Below, piece after piece: positions 33,944-42,833 of a DNA stretch of 64,000 nucleotides (positions are counted from its first letter, which is position 1; every line of letters begins with the position of its first letter). Under the pieces are notes generated by a model, which had not been told where the DNA came from, did not search any database, and worked only from the letters and a program-made list of their open reading frames with translations. Both the position numbers and the translations under genes were made by a program. The stretch comes from Leptospira_A sp046736045 (GTDB lineage Bacteria > Spirochaetota > Leptospiria > Leptospirales > Leptospiraceae), in the NCBI RefSeq assembly GCF_046736045.1, contig NZ_CP177134.1:1426001-1490000 (forward strand), read 5' to 3'.

Positions 33944-34885
33944 CTATCTAGGCAATCTATTTACGATTTCCAAATATTCTTTTACCATCTCGTCGATGAC
34001 TTCTTTTGCAGGACGGACGTTTTCAATTTGGGCTACACCTTGTCCGGCAGACCAAATGTCTTTCCAGCGTTTGTATTCCTGTTCAATCGCGTGTTCGCCA
34101 CCTGAGTGACCGGCTGCAATTTTTTTCGGACCATCTTGCAAAATATCAGGAGACTTGTTGACTGACTTTTCCAACCAGTTGGCAGGAATCCCTGAAATTT
34201 TTTCAGTATAGACGATTTCTTCCGGAGCAGAATCAATTAACATCTGTTTGTATTCATTTTGTGCACGTGATTCATTCGTGGCGATGAATTTTGTCCCGAC
34301 GTAGACTGCATCTGCACCTAAAGAAAGAGCTGCCGCCATTTGAGCTCCACCTGAGATCGCACCGGCAGCAATCACGGGAAGACCTGTTTCTTTTTTCAGA
34401 TAAGGAATCAAAGCAAATGGTGTTATATTTCCGGCATGACCACCTGCACCTTGTGCAACCGTAATCAATGCATCCGCTCCCGATTTTGCGACTATGTTTG
34501 CATGTTTTAAGGTAGTAACATCACAAAACAAATGTGATCCGTTCGCCTTGATTTCTTTTGCAATGGTTCTGGGAGTTCCTAAACTTGTAATGATCAGTTC
34601 CACTTTCATTTCCATCACAACTTCAAATTGTTTTGCCCAATTCGGATTATGATCTTTGTGAAGAATGATATTCACGCCGATCGGCTTTTTTGTTTTAGAC
34701 CGGATCTCTTGCAGTCCGTCTTTCAGCTGTTCGGGGGTCCGGTAATTGAGAGAAGGAAAACATCCGATTCCTCCTGCTTCCGAAACTGCAACAACCAACT
34801 CAGGGTAAGATACTAAAAACATAGGGGCTGCTATGATAGGTAAGTCTATCTTTAGCATTTCAGTAATAGGGGTTTTGATTTTCAT
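33944..34885 (-). CDS. Nitronate monooxygenase-like FMN oxidoreductase
   Basis: A 313-residue TIM-barrel flavoprotein, taking the ATG at 34885 that overlaps the upstream stop (ATGA). FMN-site motifs are PIIAAPMFLVS, SEAGGIGCF, VAQGAGGHAGN (with the His used as base in class-I-type nitronate monooxygenases) and IAAGAISGGAQMAAALSLGADAVYVGTKFIATNES. Members oxidise alkyl nitronates or act as enoyl reductases (FabK-like), so the substrate is open. It is co-transcribed with the small exported protein upstream and ends 15 bases from repeat copy B. Confidence 0.85.
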   Translation of the reverse strand: MKIKTPITEMLKIDLPIIAAPMFLVSYPELVVAVSEAGGIGCFPSLNYRTPEQLKDGLQEIRSKTKKPIGVNIILHKDHNPNWAKQFEVVMEMKVELIITSLGTPRTIAKEIKANGSHLFCDVTTLKHANIVAKSGADALITVAQGAGGHAGNITPFALIPYLKKETGLPVIAAGAISGGAQMAAALSLGADAVYVGTKFIATNESRAQNEYKQMLIDSAPEEIVYTEKISGIPANWLEKSVNKSPDILQDGPKKIAAGHSGGEHAIEQEYKRWKDIWSAGQGVAQIENVRPAKEVIDEMVKEYLEIVNRLPR

Positions 34886-35184
34886 GGGTACGTCTTGATT
34901 GGATTTAAATTGGGAACTTCGGGAGGGTACAGGCCGTTGCGGGGAACACAACTCATTCCCACTCCTCTGAGAACATAACAGATAGAATCTTTAGTAACGC
35001 ACTTCAGGCTTTTTTCAAATTCTATGCCGTCGATTTCTGTGGGAATGGAATAACATTCCATTTTATCACGAACGATTAATTCTTTGGGAGTTGGTGTTTC
35101 TTGTGCATTCAGGCTTTCTGATAAAGAAAAACCTGCTACCAACAAACACAAAAAAATTAGGAAACGATTTGGATTCATGTGCAT
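34882..35184 (-). CDS. Small exported protein of unknown function
   Basis: About 100 residues from the ATG at 35184, which has AAGAAGG 4 bases upstream; a second ATG at 35178 is also possible. The signal peptide (NRFLIFLCLLVAGFSLSESLNA then QE) is followed by a short mature chain with four cysteines (MECYS, LKCVT, ICYVL, MSCVP) that could make two disulfides. I recognise no family. The stop overlaps the ATG of the flavin oxidoreductase gene, so the two are translated together, though one is exported and the other cytoplasmic. Confidence 0.65.
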   Translation of the reverse strand: MHMNPNRFLIFLCLLVAGFSLSESLNAQETPTPKELIVRDKMECYSIPTEIDGIEFEKSLKCVTKDSICYVLRGVGMSCVPRNGLYPPEVPNLNPIKTYP

Positions 35185-35256
35185 TGAACCTTCTTCTTCA
35201 TTATGGATTTTGCAACAAATGGAAGTCAAACCTAATACAATATTGAAAACGGTTAA

Positions 35257-36294
35257 TTAAAGTTCAGGATTGATGATGAAACGAATCGGATTTTCTCTTT
35301 TTTCTTCCAAGGCATGCAGATATTCATTCACATCTTCTAATTTATGAACACCGCTGATGGATCTTGTAAGATCGATTTTTTTATCAGTATAAAGTTGTAT
35401 GAGTTCCGGAATGGCGCGGCTGTCCGATCCGTAAGAACCTGTAATTCGGATTTGTCTTTCGATCAGAAAAAAAGGCATCGGAATTTCCAGTTTGTTTCTC
35501 CCGATTCCCACAAGCACAATCCTTCCTCCACGATTCATACTGCGGATGCTACTTTCAATATTTGCCATGAAACCGGAAAAATCCGCGATCAGATCGATGC
35601 CCTTCGCTTTCTCTTTTAAAATTTTGCCCAATTGCATATTTTTTTCGAGTAAGATGGCTTCGTCTGCACCGTAAGAAAGCGCATTGTCGAGAGATCCTCT
35701 ATCAATATCCACTGCGAATATTTTACCTGCACCTAACGCCTTGGCAATGGCAACAGCGTGAATCCCCAAACCGCCGCAGCCTATGATGGCAACGGTTTCG
35801 CCGGGCTTCAATTCGCCTTGGTATTTGATCGCATGATAAGGCGTAGAGACTGCATCAGCGAGGATGGCTCCTTGCGGGAAAGGAATGGAATCGGGAAGTT
35901 TATGGAGGTATCTTTCTTCTACGTGAATGAATTCTGCGAAACCACCGCTTCTGTTAAATCCGAATACACCGATTTCTTCACAAAGATTTTCCCTACCTGC
36001 CAGACAATAAGAACATTTTCCGCAGCTGGTTCCTGCTGCGATGACAACACGATCACCTACTTTGAATTTGGTGGTTGCGTCCCCTGTTTGAATTACTTCG
36101 CCTGAAGTTTCATGACCGGGAATACATGGGGAATAGGTGGATTTCATCTTACCATGCAGAATAAAATGAATATCCGATCCGCAAATTCCGCATGCTTTCA
36201 CTTTCACCTTAACCTGATTAGGGGAAAGTTCCGGTAATTTTACTTCTTCAACGTTGAGAGATCTCGATCCGCTGTGTAAAATCGCTGCCTTCAT
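35257..36294 (-). CDS. Zinc-dependent alcohol dehydrogenase (MDR family)
   Basis: A 345-residue medium-chain dehydrogenase. Catalytic zinc ligands are in ACGICGSDIH and GHE, structural zinc cysteines are in TSCGKCSYCLAGRENLC, and the NAD(P) site is IIGCGGLGIHAVAIAKALGAGKIFAVDID, with Asp at the end of strand two favouring NAD. The GDATTKFKVGDRVVI and LVGIGRNKLEIPM regions recall dehydrogenases acting on cyclic hydroxyacyl-CoA or sugar alcohols. Its ATG overlaps the stop of the upstream helical-protein gene by one base. Confidence 0.92.
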   Translation of the reverse strand: MKAAILHSGSRSLNVEEVKLPELSPNQVKVKVKACGICGSDIHFILHGKMKSTYSPCIPGHETSGEVIQTGDATTKFKVGDRVVIAAGTSCGKCSYCLAGRENLCEEIGVFGFNRSGGFAEFIHVEERYLHKLPDSIPFPQGAILADAVSTPYHAIKYQGELKPGETVAIIGCGGLGIHAVAIAKALGAGKIFAVDIDRGSLDNALSYGADEAILLEKNMQLGKILKEKAKGIDLIADFSGFMANIESSIRSMNRGGRIVLVGIGRNKLEIPMPFFLIERQIRITGSYGSDSRAIPELIQLYTDKKIDLTRSISGVHKLEDVNEYLHALEEKRENPIRFIINPEL

Positions 36295-36905
36295 TAAAAC
36301 ATTCCATCCAATTGGCTGAGCAGGTCGGCAGATTCTTCTTTGGGTTCTTCCAGATATTCCAAAGTCATTTCTACAATTCCGTCCAAATAATATTTCCGAT
36401 TTTTATAAGTAGTTAAAAATTCTCTGGTTCGGGCTTTTTGATCTTCGTCAAGTCTGTTTTCTAACGCAAGTTTGGTGAGTGCCATTACTCCGAAAGCCGA
36501 TTTCAATTCATCAGTATGGTTTGCGATTTGAAAAATCTCTTCTATGTCCAGTTCTTTGAAAGTCGCAATCATATCTGCGATCAGTTCTATGGCACCGATG
36601 GGAATGGTTCTGTCTAAAGATTTGACATAATTCATAAGAATTCGGTAACTTTTGCTGTCCCCGACATAAGACAGTATGTATACCATTCCGCTCAGAATCA
36701 CCTTATGATAACCCCAACTGAGCCGTCCCGAATCTGCTTCTCTGACAAGCTGGTAAATGAGTGCCCATACGTTTTTATCCCCATCCGCCGCCAATTTCAT
36801 CAGATGAATGAGTCTTTTTTCCCAAAATGGAGTATCCATTTCGATTTTTAGGATCTCGATCGTTTCGGAAGGGGAGGAAGGCAATGTATCTAATGGAGAA
36901 GCCAT
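36294..36905 (-). CDS. Conserved helical protein of unknown function
   Basis: A 203-residue soluble protein without a signal peptide. It is predicted nearly all helical, in pairs of about 35-40 residues (WEKRLIHLMKLAADGDKNVWALIYQLVREA, SYRILMNYVKSLDRTIPIGAIELIADMIA), which looks HEAT/ARM-like. The C terminus is acidic (EYLEEPKEESADLLSQLDGMF). No catalytic motif is seen. It is translationally coupled to the zinc dehydrogenase and divergent from the six-gene operon beginning at 37002. Probably a Leptospira-lineage hypothetical protein. Confidence 0.65.
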   Translation of the reverse strand: MASPLDTLPSSPSETIEILKIEMDTPFWEKRLIHLMKLAADGDKNVWALIYQLVREADSGRLSWGYHKVILSGMVYILSYVGDSKSYRILMNYVKSLDRTIPIGAIELIADMIATFKELDIEEIFQIANHTDELKSAFGVMALTKLALENRLDEDQKARTREFLTTYKNRKYYLDGIVEMTLEYLEEPKEESADLLSQLDGMF

Positions 36906-37001
36906 AATACTATAGACATAATCTTTAGAAAAGATACTACACTGTCTTTTCTTTTTTATCTTCCTGCCGATTAGAAACCTGAACCGAAAATAGGGTTATA
37001 G

Positions 37002-37829
37002 ATGTTAAGAATACTGTCATTTTTTATCCTAATGGCCATTGCCTGGACTGAATCATCACCAGACCAATCCAGTTCCAAGGCAACCCAACTAATACGAGTT
37101 AGTTACGGGCTAAAGGACAATTATGAATTTTTAAGAATTTTAAATTCCACCGTTACCAACAGGGGAACGGAAGATCAAAAGAAATATTATAAGAGATGCA
37201 TTCAGCATCATATCGAATCCGAAATTCTTCACCTCCAGATGGACCTTGGGCGGTCTTATGCGGAGTTGCGCAGAACACAGGGATTGCTGATCAGGTTGTA
37301 CATTCTGATTCTGGATGAAGAAGTCCAAGATTTGGAAGTGGAATTGAGTCGTTTGGCCCGCCTTGCCAACGGAAAGGAAAAAACAGAAACCAAACTTTAT
37401 CTACGTTTGGGATATAGGGAAATTGCTGTTGCGAAACAAAGATTGATGGTGGGGAAAAACATCCGCCCTTATCTTTATCTGATGAAATTGCAAGAACTTG
37501 CGTATTCACTGAAGTCTTTGAAACAAGCTGAAAAATATATCGTACTACTCGGGCTATTGCATGATTCGATTGATGATTTTAATCCGGAAGAAAGATCTTT
37601 CCCACAATTGGTTGCAGAAGTAAATCGTATCATAGTGAATGATACGGAAAAATATTTGAAACTTTTATATGACAGTCAGTTCGATTCCTATGGCGCGATT
37701 AATTTTTATGAATCGGTTTGGAAACAACCTGATATGTTTGAGCTTGCGCAAGGCATTCCTAATTTTGATCCTAGTTATGTGCGTAATCCCGTAGAAGCAA
37801 CACCTCCTGCAGATTCGGCAAAACCTTAA
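37002..37829 (+). CDS. Exported helical protein of unknown function
   Basis: A 275-residue protein with an N-terminal signal (LRILSFFILMAIAW) and a mature part made of long charged helices (ESEILHLQMDLGRSYAELRRTQGLLIRLYILILDEEVQDLEVELSRLARLAN is one region, about 70-120). The order of helices resembles TPR or bacterial tail-less coiled folds, but I see no canonical TPR. The C-terminal 20 residues are Pro/Ala-rich. It is the first gene of a tight operon, 8 bases before the rhomboid gene. No function can be given. Confidence 0.65.
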   Translation: MLRILSFFILMAIAWTESSPDQSSSKATQLIRVSYGLKDNYEFLRILNSTVTNRGTEDQKKYYKRCIQHHIESEILHLQMDLGRSYAELRRTQGLLIRLYILILDEEVQDLEVELSRLARLANGKEKTETKLYLRLGYREIAVAKQRLMVGKNIRPYLYLMKLQELAYSLKSLKQAEKYIVLLGLLHDSIDDFNPEERSFPQLVAEVNRIIVNDTEKYLKLLYDSQFDSYGAINFYESVWKQPDMFELAQGIPNFDPSYVRNPVEATPPADSAKP

Positions 37830-37837
37830 ACATACCA

Positions 37838-38500
37838 ATGAGATCCTTTATCTGGGAATTTCCCTTAACCGCAAGCTTTGCTTCAGGCATGGTAATTTTA
37901 TATCCTGTTGTAATGATTTTTTTTCCTGCCGCAGTGGATGAATATTTTTTAGCAACACCCGGAGAATTTCAGCCCATCAACTGGATTCTCAGCACATTCT
38001 TTCATGGATCATTCGCGCATTTGTTTTCCAATATGTTTTTTTTGCTGATCCTTGGACGTGTTGTAGAGTTCAGAGTCGGCAGATCCAAATGGCTTTTGTT
38101 TTATTTTATGGCCGGCTTTTTATCCGTGTTAGGTGATTGGATCGTGAGAGGATTTTTTATCGGAGACAATACTCCTGTACTCGGAGCAAGTGGTGCTATC
38201 TCGGGACTTGCTTCCGTTGCGGCTTTGCTTTCTCCCTTTCGGTTTCCCATTTCCAAAAAACAGGCGGTTCCTTTTCCGGTTTTTTTATTCGCCTGGTTTA
38301 TGATTTATTCGGATATGACCAATCTGTTTTCGCGAGATCACGTTGCCCACTGGGCGCATATCGGCGGATTCTTTTCCGTCTTTGCTACGGCCTATTTATT
38401 GAGTCAAAAAGAGCGTTCCGAGATCAGGAAGGGCTTTCTTGTAAACTTCACCTTTTTTACATTGACTGTCATTCTTCTCTTTTTTATCAACAATAGGTAA
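37838..38500 (+). CDS. Rhomboid-family intramembrane serine protease
   Basis: A 220-residue protein with six membrane helices. The rhomboid dyad is present: Ser118 in LGASGAISGL and His174 in HVAHWAHIGGFF. The first-loop signature FHGSFAHLFSNMFFLLILGRVVE and WL/VL helices match the GlpG-like core without an N-terminal cytoplasmic domain. It cuts membrane proteins within the bilayer; the target is unknown. The stop overlaps the next ATG by one base, linking it to the dehydrogenase-like gene. Confidence 0.92.
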   Translation: MRSFIWEFPLTASFASGMVILYPVVMIFFPAAVDEYFLATPGEFQPINWILSTFFHGSFAHLFSNMFFLLILGRVVEFRVGRSKWLLFYFMAGFLSVLGDWIVRGFFIGDNTPVLGASGAISGLASVAALLSPFRFPISKKQAVPFPVFLFAWFMIYSDMTNLFSRDHVAHWAHIGGFFSVFATAYLLSQKERSEIRKGFLVNFTFFTLTVILLFFINNR

Positions 38501-39942
38501 TGCAAATTCGATTTAATGCTCTTGATTACAAAGCAGACGATAGCTTTGAATCATCAGAATATGAGTATGACGGCAGTTTGGAAACAGGCTGGAAAATTCG
38601 CCGCAATGGTGCCGATTATCTTTCCCTTGGTCCAGGTTATAAATTATTAAAAACAAAATTTTGCGGAGTCTGCTCAACAGACATTGACCGCAGATTTTTA
38701 CCTCATCCTCTTCCGCAGATCATAGGACATGAGTTAGTGGCTGAGAGTGTTGAAGAAAATCCCAAAAAACAATATGTAGTGGAAATCAACGATACCTACG
38801 AAGCGCGGGGAAATAAAGAAACCGATGTTTTTTGCACGGTGGGACTTCCTACCCATTCTCCGGAAAGAAGGGTCCTGGGAATCGATCGTTTGCCCGGCGG
38901 TTTCGGTTCTTATATTTTGGCACCGCAGCACGCAGCGATCGAAGCGGAAGGCGTATCCGAAAAAGTAGCCGTTCTTATGGAACCATTTGCTGCTGCATTG
39001 CAAGCCATTCTTGCTTCTCCACCCAAAGAGGGAGATCATGTGGCCGTTCTCGGGCCGCGTCGATTGGGAAGTTTGGTACTTGCTGCGCTGCGCGCGCATA
39101 GGCAGTTTCAAAAAGCCAACTTTCGCATAACTGCAATTACAAGGCATGACCATTTGGTTGAATTGTCGAAAAAAATGGGTGCAGATGATGTGGTGGATCT
39201 TCGCAAAACAAATCCTTTGTCATTATACAAATCCTTTGATATCGTTTACGATACTACGAGTACTGTCAGTGGGTTTGAATCGGCCATCCAGTTTGCAAAA
39301 AGAGAACTTCATTTAAAAACTACCAACGGGCAAGTGATGGGTGGACTTTCCCACCTAACGGAATTAGTAGTGGATGAATTGTCAATTTTGCCCGCTACCT
39401 TGGAGAATCTGTCTTTTCACTGGCCTCGCGAAAATAGAAAAAACAAAACTGTATTTTTATTCTCTTCCATTGCTGAAAAATGGAAAAAACTTCTACCGGG
39501 AGATATCCGGATTTTTGAAGGAAATGCTTCGGATGGTGAAGCGATTTTACTCTCGGAATCATTTGCAGATAGCCTTCCCCGATTTGATTTGGTGATTGCA
39601 GGAACTCCCGAAGAAGTCGGTCTTGCCATTCGCCCGAACCCAAAACTGGAAACATCTCTGGTTCGTCCGAGAAGTGGGATTTTAGTAGATACAAGCATTG
39701 AATCCGTTTGGCAAAATGATTCAAAACTTTTAAGAGAATTTTTTCAGGAGGGCAAAGTGATTCGCACTTCGCGTTGTGGAGATTTTCATTATGCATTGAA
39801 GCTTCTGAAAGAAAATCCGGATGTTGCTTCCGCTTTGGAAACAAATATGATTTCTCATATGTATGCTGCGAAAGATTTGGAATCCGCCTATGCAAAAGCA
39901 AAAGACCCTTCTTCCGTTAAAGTAGTAGTTAGTTTTCCATAA
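38500..39942 (+). CDS. MDR-family dehydrogenase-like protein lacking structural zinc site
   Basis: A 480-residue protein. The N-terminal half is a medium-chain dehydrogenase: catalytic-zinc ligands in FCGVCSTDIDRRF, GHELVAES and MEPFAAAL, and a nucleotide-fold segment VAVLGPRRLGSLVLAALRAH. The four-Cys structural zinc lobe is missing; the matching region is GLPTHSPERRVLG. The C-terminal 150 residues add a second Rossmann-like piece (PRFDLVIAGTPEEVGLAI) that normal family members lack. A two-domain oddity in an operon with an SAH-hydrolase-like gene, 18 bases on. Cofactor and substrate unknown. Confidence 0.7.
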   Translation: MQIRFNALDYKADDSFESSEYEYDGSLETGWKIRRNGADYLSLGPGYKLLKTKFCGVCSTDIDRRFLPHPLPQIIGHELVAESVEENPKKQYVVEINDTYEARGNKETDVFCTVGLPTHSPERRVLGIDRLPGGFGSYILAPQHAAIEAEGVSEKVAVLMEPFAAALQAILASPPKEGDHVAVLGPRRLGSLVLAALRAHRQFQKANFRITAITRHDHLVELSKKMGADDVVDLRKTNPLSLYKSFDIVYDTTSTVSGFESAIQFAKRELHLKTTNGQVMGGLSHLTELVVDELSILPATLENLSFHWPRENRKNKTVFLFSSIAEKWKKLLPGDIRIFEGNASDGEAILLSESFADSLPRFDLVIAGTPEEVGLAIRPNPKLETSLVRPRSGILVDTSIESVWQNDSKLLREFFQEGKVIRTSRCGDFHYALKLLKENPDVASALETNMISHMYAAKDLESAYAKAKDPSSVKVVVSFP

Positions 39943-39960
39943 AGGAATACCGGAAATAAT

Positions 39961-42414
39961 ATGATTCCATCTGAAATCGCGACTTCCATCGGACCGACTT
40001 TAACTAAAAAGGAACCTCATCTTTGGGAGATCGATTTATCCAATTTAAGGATATTTTTCGGTCTCTCCATTTTGTCCCGCTCTTTGAGTGAAGAGATTAC
40101 CAACTGCCTTCACAGCTTGCCGGGAGATATTTCTTTCATTCAAAAGATCAACCCGAATATCAATCATGAATTGATAGATATGCATATCTCTTATGTCCAG
40201 GTGCATGCAAGATCAGGAATATTGACTGACTGGCTTTTGTTCCGTGATCAGTTTGAAGAAGATCTGAGATCCGTATTCGGAACTTTTCAAAGACAGTCTG
40301 TTGCTAAAAAACTTCACCCTGAGTTTTACGGAGAAGACCCGAAATCAAATCCTCCCATTGCATTGCTTTTTCCTTTTTACAAAAATCGAAGTGATGTGGA
40401 CGGAAGATATCAGATTCTGATGGAAAGAGTTACCAGTCAGATCAATGTAGGCGATTTCTTCATTCGCATAACAATTGATTCATATGATTCTTCCGTTTTA
40501 AACCTGGAGAGCATCACTCACGAAGTTGTGGATGATATCGGCAAGAGGACTTATATTGCAGGTGCTTCCAAAATCAGCGAATCTTTGAACAACAGCATCA
40601 TCAATGCGGCACAGAAAGGAGAAACTTTCTTCGAAGAAGAAAACCGTCACTTCAGCAAAGTATTCGAACAACTGGAAAAAACACCGGTAGGCAAACTCAC
40701 TCATATTCATTTTTATTGGGAAGACAGCTTCCGCACTATGATTCTTGCTACCGATCCTCAGAATACATTGCCGATGATGAAAAAATTGTTTTTGCTTTTG
40801 GAAGATGCCGACATCTCGCAAGCTATCAAAGAAGGCCATGTGATTTTAGCCAATTTGGGTAGGGCGCAAGTGTATGTGGAACTTTCCCGTTTGGATCGTG
40901 TTCTCAATTTCAGTTTTAATAAAAAGAGGACTCAGATTGATTCGGGTTTTTATCTGAAACGAATGCCTCTTCTGGAAGCGATTGCGGACAAAAAAGAACA
41001 TTCGCATAACTTTGAAAATACGCATATTTTTTTAATCCATCACATAACCTCCGAGATCATTTCGATGATAGAGACGTTGAGACGATTGGAGATCAAATCG
41101 TTGGACGTTGCCTTTGTGAAATACGGAGGAAACATTCCTCCTGTTTATTTGGACATACTTCTGGATATTCCTACCGAATCTTTTTTTATGGCAGGGCTTG
41201 AGTTTAAACTAACAAAGAACAATCGCCCATACTACGGACTTTCTCCGCTTTATAGCGATACCTTTCCTCATAAAAAGTTTGCGGCAAAACTGGAAGAAGC
41301 AAAGTTCGGATTTTTTGATGCGATGAAACAACTTGCAACTTATCTGTTTTTAAACAAATTGTTCAAACTTAAGAAAACAGGGGAAAGAATTCTTTTGGTT
41401 GAAGACGGGGGTTATGTAGCACCTATCATCAACCAACGTTGTAAGGAAAACAAAACCATCGGTGAGATCGCACTTGAATTTTGGGTGGATTGCCCTGTAG
41501 AGTTCGCCTCCGAGGAATTATCGTCTTTCATTTCCAAAACAGTGATAGGAACCGTAGAACATACTCGCAACGGATTCGATCGGTTGAAAAAAACGGCCGG
41601 GATGGAAAACAAACTCACACTTCCTGCATTTACGATTGCCGTTTCCAATGAAAAAACAAAAGAGGAATCCAAAGAAGTCGCCTTTTCGATATTAAACGCT
41701 ATTGAAAATTCTCTGCATGGACTCGGCAAGGTTCTTTCCAAAAGAAAAATTTTGTTATTAGGGTCTCTTGGAAATATCGGAGGATTTTTAAATACGTATC
41801 TTGTCGAGGGGCGATTGCATGAATCCAACCGATTCATTTCTCAAGTGGATTTAAAATTTTCCAATAATGAAAACCGCAAGTATTCGGATTTTTCAAATCT
41901 CCCCGAGGAAGAATTTTTTCGTACTGACCTGATCATCGGAGTTACCGGTGAATCGGTTTTAAAACAGAAAGATTGGGAAAACTGGATTTTAAATAGTGAA
42001 TCGCCGAACTTGTACATTGCGTCGGGTTCTACAAAGACAGCCGAGTTTACCGATTTGATCGATTGGTTGAATGATCTTTATCAATCGGCAAATCCCGTAA
42101 TCGAAGGGATCCCTATCAAGTTAACCATTGACCGGATCATTGATCCGCAAACAGGAATGGATTTGGGTGGAAAGGTTGGTTTTGTTTTAGAGTATAAAAA
42201 AGAATTAGTAGAAAAAACCTTGTTCTTGTTAAGCGACGGTAGCCCGATCAACTTTTTATTTTACGGAGTTCCTACTGAATCAATGGATCCGATTATCACT
42301 CAACTCACAACAGTAGCATTGGGAATGGTCGGATTGTACAAAAAAAATTCCCTTCCCCCTCCTGCTTTGTATGCAGTGGATCATCAGATTGATAAATGGG
42401 GAAATCCATTATGA
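39961..42414 (+). CDS. Large protein with S-adenosylhomocysteinase-like C-terminal half
   Basis: An 817-residue cytoplasmic protein. Residues about 1-430 match nothing I know (two alpha/beta regions, for example LIDMHISYVQVHARSGILTDW). From about 440 on it follows the order of S-adenosylhomocysteine hydrolase: ILLVEDGGYVAPII, GTVEHTRNGFDRLKK, LPAFTIAVSNEKTKEESKEV, then a dinucleotide site ILLLGSLGNIGGFLN and a later RTDLIIGVTGESVL. The key Cys/His catalytic residues of true SAH hydrolase are not evident, so it may bind NAD without that activity. ATGA overlap with the Nudix gene. Confidence 0.6.
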   Translation: MIPSEIATSIGPTLTKKEPHLWEIDLSNLRIFFGLSILSRSLSEEITNCLHSLPGDISFIQKINPNINHELIDMHISYVQVHARSGILTDWLLFRDQFEEDLRSVFGTFQRQSVAKKLHPEFYGEDPKSNPPIALLFPFYKNRSDVDGRYQILMERVTSQINVGDFFIRITIDSYDSSVLNLESITHEVVDDIGKRTYIAGASKISESLNNSIINAAQKGETFFEEENRHFSKVFEQLEKTPVGKLTHIHFYWEDSFRTMILATDPQNTLPMMKKLFLLLEDADISQAIKEGHVILANLGRAQVYVELSRLDRVLNFSFNKKRTQIDSGFYLKRMPLLEAIADKKEHSHNFENTHIFLIHHITSEIISMIETLRRLEIKSLDVAFVKYGGNIPPVYLDILLDIPTESFFMAGLEFKLTKNNRPYYGLSPLYSDTFPHKKFAAKLEEAKFGFFDAMKQLATYLFLNKLFKLKKTGERILLVEDGGYVAPIINQRCKENKTIGEIALEFWVDCPVEFASEELSSFISKTVIGTVEHTRNGFDRLKKTAGMENKLTLPAFTIAVSNEKTKEESKEVAFSILNAIENSLHGLGKVLSKRKILLLGSLGNIGGFLNTYLVEGRLHESNRFISQVDLKFSNNENRKYSDFSNLPEEEFFRTDLIIGVTGESVLKQKDWENWILNSESPNLYIASGSTKTAEFTDLIDWLNDLYQSANPVIEGIPIKLTIDRIIDPQTGMDLGGKVGFVLEYKKELVEKTLFLLSDGSPINFLFYGVPTESMDPIITQLTTVALGMVGLYKKNSLPPPALYAVDHQIDKWGNPL

Positions 42415-42833
42415 GCAAACACGGTTCTTTTCAAATCACTCAAAAATTATTTCTTCGGGACGGAGATAAACTTCTCATCATGCGGGATAGCAAATCCGGT
42501 TATGGAGATTTGCCTGGCGGAAGAATGAATGAAGATGAATTTTTTGATGATTGGATGAAGAGTATAGACCGGGAAGTAAAAGAAGAGTTAGGCGAATCCA
42601 TTCGGGTGGAAATCGATCCTAAACCTATTTTTGTTCATAAACACCGGGTCAACGAGGGGAATTTCCCTTGTGTTATTATCGCCTATCAGGCCAAACTTTT
42701 GGGAGGAGAAATCGTTATCTCCGATGAACATGATTTTATGGAATGGGTCTCAGTAAAAGATTATAACCCGTCTCCTTTATTTACAGAGTACATGTTGAAC
42801 GCAGTGAAGGTTTATTTAAAAGAGTATGCATAA
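42411..42833 (+). CDS. Nudix hydrolase
   Basis: A 140-residue protein from the ATG at 42411, which overlaps the upstream TGA. The Nudix box is slightly stretched: LPGGRMNEDEFFDDWMKSIDREVKEELGES, having the catalytic REVKEELG with both key Glu residues. N-terminal FQITQKLFLRDGDKLLIMRD and the LLGGEIVISDEHDFMEWVSV strand complete the fold. Substrates of such small Nudix proteins range from oxidised nucleotides to sugar nucleotides and cannot be told here. Overlaps the nitrilase-like gene by 8 bases. Confidence 0.85.
   Translation: MSKHGSFQITQKLFLRDGDKLLIMRDSKSGYGDLPGGRMNEDEFFDDWMKSIDREVKEELGESIRVEIDPKPIFVHKHRVNEGNFPCVIIAYQAKLLGGEIVISDEHDFMEWVSVKDYNPSPLFTEYMLNAVKVYLKEYA

Noticed and set aside
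38137..38496. Rightward 119-codon frame inside the rhomboid gene
   Set aside because: It is an overlapping-frame shadow of the rhomboid catalytic region, with no motif or ribosome site of its own.
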